From positions 1 to 13,151 of the forward strand of contig CAZWUO010000090.1 in the NCBI GenBank assembly GCA_964636675.1: a stretch of 13,151 nt of DNA. The letters run 5' to 3'. Origin of the DNA: JALUUH01 sp964636675. Lineage in GTDB: Bacteria > Pseudomonadota > Gammaproteobacteria > S012-40. A program made the position numbers and the translations under genes. Position 1 is the stretch's first letter. Every line of letters begins with the position of its first letter. Below, piece after piece: positions 8,901-13,151 of this stretch. The notes beneath the pieces were generated by a model. It searched no databases, was not told where the DNA came from, and worked only from the letters and a program-made list of their open reading frames with translations.

Positions 8901-9575
8901 CAAATAATTAACGACATAAATATCGAGCAATCCGTCGTTGTTATAATCGGCAAAACTGACTGATGTTGACCAGGCGTTACCTTGTATACCTGAGATCTGT
9001 GATATATCAGAAAATGTATTATCCCCATTGTTGCGATACAAATAATTGCGCGAAAACGTTGTGACAAAAATTTCAGGATCACCGTCATTATCTAAATCAC
9101 CCGTAGTACAGCCCATACCCCAATACTGTTTTTTCAAACCTGTGTTAATAGTTACATCTAAAAAAGTGCCATTAGCCATATTTTTATAAAGCTTGCTGCT
9201 GGTTGAAGTTTGCCACCAATGAGTTTTACCAAAAAAACGGGTTTGTCCAGAGCCGCCGACAACAAATAAATCTTGCCACCCGTCACCATCGTAATCAATC
9301 ACACAACTACCTGTGCCGATAATTTCGTTTAAACCCGTTATTGTTTTGTCACCTTGAAAATGCACAAAATCAATACCCGTTTGCAAGGTTGTATCCGAAA
9401 ACAATGGTTTTTTAGGAACAGGAGTCGCCGATGAGTTATTGGAAAAAACCGTGTTATTGCTTATCGAGGAAAGTTGAATATTGGTCACGAACAGAAAGCT
9501 TATAAACAAAAGCAAGGACAACAAAAAGGCTGAAAACCTAAAAAAAACACGGAAAGTATTGTCATCGTATTGCAT
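5925..9575 (-). CDS. Exported FG-GAP/VCBS, ASPIC/UnbV and HEAT-repeat protein (CRTAC1-like N-terminal half)
   Basis: A 1216-residue protein. Residues 10-37 form a hydrophobic export signal or membrane anchor without a lipobox cysteine. Residues about 60-490 carry seven DxDxDG-type calcium loops: 94-102, 160-168, 210-218, 292-300, 344-352, 407-415 and 472-480. These are typical of FG-GAP/VCBS beta-propeller blades. Residues about 500-588 match the ASPIC/UnbV domain (DAIGAKV, then TSGSGFLS, then LHFGLG and IQWPNGG). From about 635 to the end the sequence is helical with repeated HEAT-like units such as HPQVRLTAITLLA, DVKLAAIKALG and DVQATAANSLG. Such repeats bind other proteins. No catalytic motif was recognised. 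It overlaps the cytochrome gene by 29 bp and precedes it in the same transcript, so a role in binding, assembling or feeding that cytochrome is a reasonable inference. The first ATG has no strong Shine-Dalgarno sequence, but the hydrophobic segment follows it directly, which supports this start. Confidence 0.85.
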   Translation of the reverse strand: MQYDDNTFRVFFRFSAFLLSLLLFISFLFVTNIQLSSISNNTVFSNNSSATPVPKKPLFSDTTLQTGIDFVHFQGDKTITGLNEIIGTGSCVIDYDGDGWQDLFVVGGSGQTRFFGKTHWWQTSTSSKLYKNMANGTFLDVTINTGLKKQYWGMGCTTGDLDNDGDPEIFVTTFSRNYLYRNNGDNTFSDISQISGIQGNAWSTSVSFADYNNDGLLDIYVVNYLTFDKTLRTLESRSGFNTGENQFLNAANFDSATNVLYQNMGGLIFKNVTQFAQVGDESGRGLSAMWADLNNDQHQDLIISNGNNSPNAVYLNQKNGTFVNASNRLKFSNLNGSNGISIADLNNDSFNDIVTSGGIGKLPKIHLSQTNNNAEQLNHHYIDQAYSFLQKPHSLTPMENWTIGLHDFNNDGFIDVFFTHGLKTPDIDAPKITVGQKNLLKLNHAGRQLLKADAHHPFSKTLLSSRGAVFFDFDHDGDIDIFVTNNNDMARFYRNDSPALGNWVQLQLIASNGPLDAIGAKVWLKSDGLNQFKEITSGSGFLSNSSYRLHFGLGNDDKILELKIQWPNGGIQFMELPSINRFYLIKEGVQAANTLALSMQPLQKKLSLTIGEKNAVNRSLYLEILWNIKSELFYKEAEIALRDPHPQVRLTAITLLATEKDKKALKLLLQKLDDTDIQNLIAVIKAVSRYEDEQSITWLLRLLLHPNRHVKMAAIEQFAHFFNQEEAAVHRKFLAVPSLIHLLSDRTIDVKLAAIKALGLSESYRAAAPLLKLLEDQSPDVQATAANSLGHIRERKAIDALFKLADDNLTPGSVRAQALFALKRIGYDAEELALSLLAKTNILDDSSNNLELIYYLLTDHIDGIVLNRKHISKSFKNWLVKNTNQLKTKTNNIDARTAFFLINLIASQNPKIHRRYFSDFFQHKNTTVRLYAYLAQIEYGNKKNDSMLLQALSNEAMSIRKEILHALGDAESSIDIPADTLEKLLSNKENTIDLIHYYGKVFNHNAGVLLTKIAADDNQDSHIRLAALAALINKPYPNESLPKYLLTHKNKDIRHLAIKYWSLLQPDEKKWLRKKPMFIDYLEETHDYLGIIEAFRNRPETWAKQAMIKIISQNQIPFVIRQQAVVALARSGNTHHVDIFSTLLKNSNELLLQAFLKQAIFNFEDQQDILLKEVFFNTRLLPTTRLLAAQHLKNPSVNLSKLLTQQNNEATANETR

Positions 9576-9642
9576 TTTTAGAAGTCTGCGAGCTTGTCAT
9601 TTGCTTGGTGTGTTAAAGAAGTGGAGTGGTGCTTAAAGTAAC

Positions 9643-9648
9643 AGTATA
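9643..9648 (-). promoter_or_regulatory. Possible -10 box for the minus-strand two-gene unit
   Basis: On the minus strand this reads TATACT, five of six bases matching the sigma-70 -10 consensus, about 68 bp upstream of the ATG at 9575. No convincing -35 hexamer lies 16-18 bp upstream, so the call is weak. It is the best candidate I found close to this gene; other AT-rich stretches of the intergenic region could serve instead. Confidence 0.3.
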
Positions 9649-9854
9649 CGCCCAAAGTGATATTCGCTTTAATATTTTTATGAAACGCTTCGACTTTCGA
9701 ACATTTTTTTAATGCCCGTCAAAAATCTTCTAAAGAGAAGTCTTGCTTGGATAGAAAACGACTCGCTTGGTTGTGGTTTATATTTCCATTGAGCATTGCC
9801 GAGAGTTCTGTCGTTGTTGCATCGCTGTAAAGAGGTGATTAAATAATTATATAA

Positions 9855-9867
9855 TAAGTGAATAATA
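9855..9867 (+). promoter_or_regulatory. Isolated half-site related to the lipoprotein operator
   Basis: TAAGTGAATAATA here differs at one position from TTAGTGAATAATA, the minus-strand reading of 10128-10140, which includes the right arm of the inverted repeat downstream. It has no facing partner arm. It may be an auxiliary binding site for the same regulator about 260 bp away, or chance in AT-rich DNA. Confidence 0.25.
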
Positions 9868-10104
9868 TTGCTTTTGTTTATTTTCGTACGATAACTGTGT
9901 TTGGGATTGGTGTATCACATCGATTATTCATATTGGTCTGATGTTGAGGATGAACGCCTACCTTATGATTTGTTCTGAGAGTTTCTCTTTTTTATATAAA
10001 ATTCAATTGATTAATGTATTTTTTTTGCGTGATTTTGACTCGCGAAATTTGCACGCAGAATAACTGGTTTTTTCTCTGCCGTAGTGAGCAAGACTGACAA
10101 TAAT

Positions 10105-10133
10105 TTGACATTAGTGAATAGTTACATTATTAT
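10105..10133 (+). promoter_or_regulatory. Strong sigma-70-type promoter of the lipoprotein gene
   Basis: A perfect -35 hexamer TTGACA (10105-10110) is followed after exactly 17 bp by TATTAT (10128-10133), five of six bases of the -10 consensus. Transcription should start near 10140, leaving an untranslated leader of about 36 nt before the ATG at 10177. Hexamer quality and ideal spacing make this the best promoter in the window. Confidence 0.75.
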
Positions 10134-10141
10134 TCACTAAT
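10110..10141. promoter_or_regulatory. Perfect 11-bp inverted repeat overlapping the promoter, probable operator
   Basis: The left arm ATTAGTGAATA (10110-10120) is the exact reverse complement of the right arm TATTCACTAAT (10131-10141), with a 10-bp spacer. The repeat starts at the last base of the -35 box and covers the whole promoter spacer and the -10 box. The predicted transcript starts at its far end, so it cannot act as an RNA hairpin from this promoter. A site for a dimeric repressor fits best. The sequence does not match an operator I recognise, and no regulator gene lies in the window. Confidence 0.65.
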
Positions 10142-10164
10142 CACTTCGCGCTATATTATCCAGA

Positions 10165-10170
10165 AAGAGA
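10165..10170 (+). promoter_or_regulatory. Ribosome binding site of the lipoprotein gene
   Basis: AAGAGA lies 6 bp before the ATG at 10177 and matches the Shine-Dalgarno sequence at five of six bases. Together with the lipoprotein signal that begins directly after this ATG, it fixes the start. Confidence 0.6.
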
Positions 10171-10176
10171 TTTATC

Positions 10177-13151
10177 ATGAATTCTGTTTTAAGCCTTAGA
10201 TTATTTAGTATAAGCATCTTGTCTTTGAGTTTAATGGCGTGTGGCACAGGGGATGGATCGCTGCAACTTACTGCAACCCCAACCCCAACCCCAACCCCAA
10301 CTAATGAATCCCCCGTGGCTTTAGATCAATCGATCACAACCAATAATAATACCACTGTTGATATTACCTTGAGTGCCACTGACGCGGATGGTGATGATTT
10401 AACGTATGCAATTACCTCTAATCCACAAGCAGGCACATTGTCCGGTGTAATCCCTCAGCTTACTTATGCTCCGAATACAAATTTTGTAGGAGATGACGAT
10501 TTTAGTTTTACCGTCAATGATGGTGTTTTGACCAGCAAAGCAGCAACCATTGCTATTATGGTAAAACCTATCTCCGGGCCTACGATAGCGGACTCGACGC
10601 CCGATGCATTTGCATTCACTAACCTGTCGGGAGTACTGACCAAGGTTGTCGTGGTGTCAAATGCTGTTCTGATCAAGGGTATCGATACGCCTGCAAAAGT
10701 AGAGATTGTTAATGGTGAATATTCTATTGACGATGCAGCCTATACCGCAACAGAAGGGGTCATCAATAATCAGCAACGTATTCGTGTCCGCCTGACCGCT
10801 TCTTCCATCGCCCTAGAAACAGTAGAAACCCAGGTTATCATTGGGGGTGTGAGTGGTATTTTTAAGGTAACGACACGTGGAAATAGCGCGGAACCCCCTG
10901 TGAGTCATATCGGTTGGCGTGATGTGGGGACACAAGTCAGCATAGAGGTCTCCAATCCGATACGCAGTCAGGACTCCCCCGATGCGCGCGTTATTATTGA
11001 AATCACGAATACCGGCAGCGAATTACTGAGCGGCCCGCTACGCTTAGTGTTGGAAGATATCACACCGAATACAGTGAGTTTGCGCGGTGAATCAGGGATG
11101 ACTTCAGAAAATAATCCCTATTTGGACTTATCCCCATTCATTGGCGACGGCATTGTGCCGGGAGGCTCTACCGGGCCAATCACGTTAACGCTTTTAGGCG
11201 GCAGAACCACGTTTAGTTTTGTGCCTCGCGTCGAACAAAAATACGTCGAAAACATAGAGCTCGGTGTCAAGATAAATACCCCCGCGACCTTAATAACGGT
11301 TGGCAGTAGCCCATTACAGGTGAATGGTCACATTAGCGATCCCCATGCCTTATTAACGCTGAATGGCATGACCGTCAGTCAGAGCGATAATCAATTCAGT
11401 GCGGCAGTAAGTCTTGCGGAGGGTTACAACACCATCGTGGTTCGTGCGGTCAATGTCGAGGGCAATGAAGTCACCGATTCGATCGTGGTGTCAATGGATA
11501 CCACGCCGCCCTATGTCACCGTCGATGCGCCGCGTAATGGTGCGACCGTTTCCACAGAGCGTATTGCGGTGAGTGGATTAATTAATGATATTGTGCGTGG
11601 CACCATTAGTGAGAACCAAGCCAATGTGGTCGTTAATGGTATTACGGCCACGGTAGCGAATCGCACGTATCTTGCTGAAGATGTGCCACTGGTCAAAGAA
11701 CGTAATGAAATAGTGATTAGTGCCTCGGATAATGTGGGCAACACCGCGCATAATAGTATTGTTGTTTTCTACGAATTACCCGCGCCAAAACATATTCAGC
11801 TGGATGCTGGGCAAAACCAAAGTGCTCAAATCAATGAAGTTTTAGCGACCCCGTTGGCGGTAAAACTCATTGACAGCGATGGTGTTTCGCCGGTTCCTAA
11901 CAAAGTCGTCATTTTTCGGGTGGTTCAAGGCGATGGCATCGTCGCGCCCGGAACAGAGGATGAGTCACAGGCGGTTTTGGTCACCAGTAACGCTAATGGC
12001 GTTGCGCAAACCTCTTTTAAATTAGGTCAGCGTGCCGGATCAGGCAATCACAAGGTACGTGCCAGGGCCGTGGGTTTTGACAGTGAAGTGATCTTCTATG
12101 CATCTGCTACCCCTAAGTCCGGTAACAAAGTCAGTGTGAATTCTGGCAATAATCAACGCGGTGGTATTAATCAGCCGTTGCCGCGGCCCTTCATCGTGGC
12201 GATTTCCGATGAAGGTGCCAATTTAGTGCAAGGCGCACAAGTTGAATTTAAAGTAACAAGAGGTGGGGGGATTTTCCAAAATGGACAAGATACTCTCGCA
12301 GCAACTACCGACAGTGATGGTCGTGCTTCCGCGCATATGACCTTAGGGCCAGATGCTGGATTAGATGTACATCGGGTGACTGCGACCTTAGTGGGAACAA
12401 CTCTGAAAGCGAGTTTCACGGCATCGGGTTTAATTCCGGGTGATCCGGGGCAAACCCGCATTAGCGGTTTGGTGTTTGACAATCAGGATAATCCTTTGCC
12501 GGGGGTTACCGTGCGTGTGGATGGCACCAACCGTCAAGCGGTGGTAGATACACAAGGTCAGTTCACGATAGATAGCGTACCGGTTGGCCCGGTGCATTTG
12601 CTCGTGGATGGCAGTACCACCGAAGTTGCCGGTGAATGGCCTACCCTTAGTTACAATATTGTGACCGTCGCGGGCGCGGATAACCCCTTAGCGGCGCCGA
12701 TATATCTGGTCAAACTGAATATGGCCAATGCGGTATTAGCGGGTAATGAGGATGTAGAAATAAGCTTAGCCGAGGTTCCGGGGTTTAAGCTCACCGTACT
12801 GGCTGATTCGGTGACTTTCCCGGATGGCTCGCGCGAGGGTTTGATTTCGGTGACCCCGGTTAATGTCGCTAAAATACCGATGGCGCCACCGAATGGCATG
12901 CAACCGCAGTTTATCGTGACGATTCAGCCGGCAGGCGCGATGTTTGATCCGCCGGCGCCCTTGACCTTGCCGAATATTGATGGGCATGCGCCGGGTGCCC
13001 AGGTCGAAATGTATTCCTATGACCATGATCTTGAGGAGTTTGTGGCGATTGGACTGGGCACCGTGTCTGTTGATGGGCGAGTGGTTGCATCCAATCTTGG
13101 AGTAGGTGTCATTAAAGCCGGGTGGCACGCTGGCAGTCAGCCGGAGGGCAG
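10177..13151 (+). CDS. Large multi-domain surface lipoprotein, Ig-like/Rhs-associated (3' end outside the window)
   Basis: An open frame of 991 codons that continues past the window. Residues 1-22 are a lipoprotein signal with lipobox LMAC; C22 would be lipidated, and G23 at +2 suggests outer-membrane sorting. A short Thr-Pro linker (34-42) follows. Domains by eye: a cadherin-like repeat with DADGDDL (about 46-131); a gammaproteobacterial repeat starting DSTPDAF (about 139-234); a beta domain resembling CARDB (about 242-365); two Ig-like units resembling glucodextranase domain B (about 369-445 and 446-533); two Big_1/invasin-like domains (about 538-645 and 649-750); a carboxypeptidase-regulatory-like domain (about 760-825); and a terminal module with PMAPPNGMQP, YSYDHDLEEF and GVIKAGWH. 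In family members I recall, this last module precedes Rhs/YD repeats. A role as adhesin or delivery protein is inferred. The gene is divergent from the cytochrome unit and has its own promoter and probable operator. Confidence 0.85.
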   Translation, partial: MNSVLSLRLFSISILSLSLMACGTGDGSLQLTATPTPTPTPTNESPVALDQSITTNNNTTVDITLSATDADGDDLTYAITSNPQAGTLSGVIPQLTYAPNTNFVGDDDFSFTVNDGVLTSKAATIAIMVKPISGPTIADSTPDAFAFTNLSGVLTKVVVVSNAVLIKGIDTPAKVEIVNGEYSIDDAAYTATEGVINNQQRIRVRLTASSIALETVETQVIIGGVSGIFKVTTRGNSAEPPVSHIGWRDVGTQVSIEVSNPIRSQDSPDARVIIEITNTGSELLSGPLRLVLEDITPNTVSLRGESGMTSENNPYLDLSPFIGDGIVPGGSTGPITLTLLGGRTTFSFVPRVEQKYVENIELGVKINTPATLITVGSSPLQVNGHISDPHALLTLNGMTVSQSDNQFSAAVSLAEGYNTIVVRAVNVEGNEVTDSIVVSMDTTPPYVTVDAPRNGATVSTERIAVSGLINDIVRGTISENQANVVVNGITATVANRTYLAEDVPLVKERNEIVISASDNVGNTAHNSIVVFYELPAPKHIQLDAGQNQSAQINEVLATPLAVKLIDSDGVSPVPNKVVIFRVVQGDGIVAPGTEDESQAVLVTSNANGVAQTSFKLGQRAGSGNHKVRARAVGFDSEVIFYASATPKSGNKVSVNSGNNQRGGINQPLPRPFIVAISDEGANLVQGAQVEFKVTRGGGIFQNGQDTLAATTDSDGRASAHMTLGPDAGLDVHRVTATLVGTTLKASFTASGLIPGDPGQTRISGLVFDNQDNPLPGVTVRVDGTNRQAVVDTQGQFTIDSVPVGPVHLLVDGSTTEVAGEWPTLSYNIVTVAGADNPLAAPIYLVKLNMANAVLAGNEDVEISLAEVPGFKLTVLADSVTFPDGSREGLISVTPVNVAKIPMAPPNGMQPQFIVTIQPAGAMFDPPAPLTLPNIDGHAPGAQVEMYSYDHDLEEFVAIGLGTVSVDGRVVASNLGVGVIKAGWHAGSQPEG
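10275..10298 (+). repeat. Hexanucleotide tandem repeat (AACCCC x4) encoding a Thr-Pro linker
   Basis: Four exact copies of AACCCC, followed by a partial AAC, encode alternating Thr and Pro just after the lipidated cysteine of the large lipoprotein. Each unit is six bases, so a gain or loss of copies would change linker length by two residues without breaking the frame. Length variation between strains is plausible but cannot be shown from one sequence. Confidence 0.85.

Larger units (their letters stand above)
9576..10176. other. Divergent intergenic region without a recognised gene
   Basis: These 601 bp separate the minus-strand cytochrome unit from the plus-strand lipoprotein gene. The region is AT-rich with several T runs. 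The longest ATG reading frame noticed on the plus strand in the first 250 bp is 26 codons (9712-9792) and has no ribosome site. No tRNA, known riboswitch fold or insertion-sequence end was recognised. What can be supported is regulatory: a weak -10 box for the minus-strand genes, a strong promoter with an inverted repeat at 10105-10141, and a single related half-site at 9855-9867. Length and layout would allow a small RNA, but nothing seen demands one. Confidence 0.6.

Noticed and set aside
9712..9792. 26-codon reading frame in the divergent intergenic region
   Set aside because: It has no ribosome site, no recognisable motif, and a length expected by chance.
10110..10141. Inverted repeat as a transcribed hairpin or an ArgR box
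   Set aside because: The predicted transcript starts at its far edge, so no RNA hairpin forms from this promoter, and the 10-bp spacer between arms does not fit the compact ArgR site.
12766..13128. 120-codon minus-strand reading frame within the lipoprotein gene
   Set aside because: It lies opposite a clear coding frame and has a low-complexity, Arg/His-rich composition typical of an antisense shadow.

Overview
The window reads as chromosomal DNA of a Gram-negative bacterium, most likely a gammaproteobacterium. The reasons are a MetH protein that is nearly colinear with the E. coli enzyme, an outer-membrane-type lipoprotein signal, and a large mosaic surface protein of the kind common in that class. 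No RNA gene, insertion sequence, CRISPR array or integration site was recognised. Family names come from reading the proteins by eye; no database search was possible.

Layout. Bases 1-130 are a short leader with a probable extended -10 promoter. Bases 131-3835 (+) encode complete cobalamin-dependent methionine synthase, metH. A convergent gap of 78 bp follows. Bases 3914-9575 (-) hold a two-gene unit with overlapping ends. The upstream gene (5925-9575) encodes an exported protein with seven calcium-loop FG-GAP/VCBS repeats, an ASPIC/UnbV domain and a long HEAT-repeat tail. The downstream gene (3914-5953) encodes a membrane protein with five predicted helices and possible b-heme histidines, followed by a periplasmic c-type cytochrome with five CXXCH sites. 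Bases 9576-10176 are a 601-bp divergent intergenic region. It contains a near-consensus promoter whose spacer and -10 box lie inside a perfect 11-bp inverted repeat. Bases 10177-13151 (+) are the first 991 codons of a giant multi-domain lipoprotein that runs off the window; its visible end resembles the region that precedes Rhs/YD repeats in related proteins.

How the parts fit. metH is a housekeeping gene and probably unrelated to the rest. The minus-strand pair looks like one functional unit: the overlap suggests coupled translation, and both products should face the periplasm. One is a possible quinol-to-c-heme electron conduit and the other is a large protein-interaction scaffold. I know of no named system with exactly this pair, so it is the best candidate here for something undescribed. 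The lipoprotein gene, transcribed divergently, is a probable surface adhesin or Rhs-like delivery protein under what looks like a dedicated repressor site.
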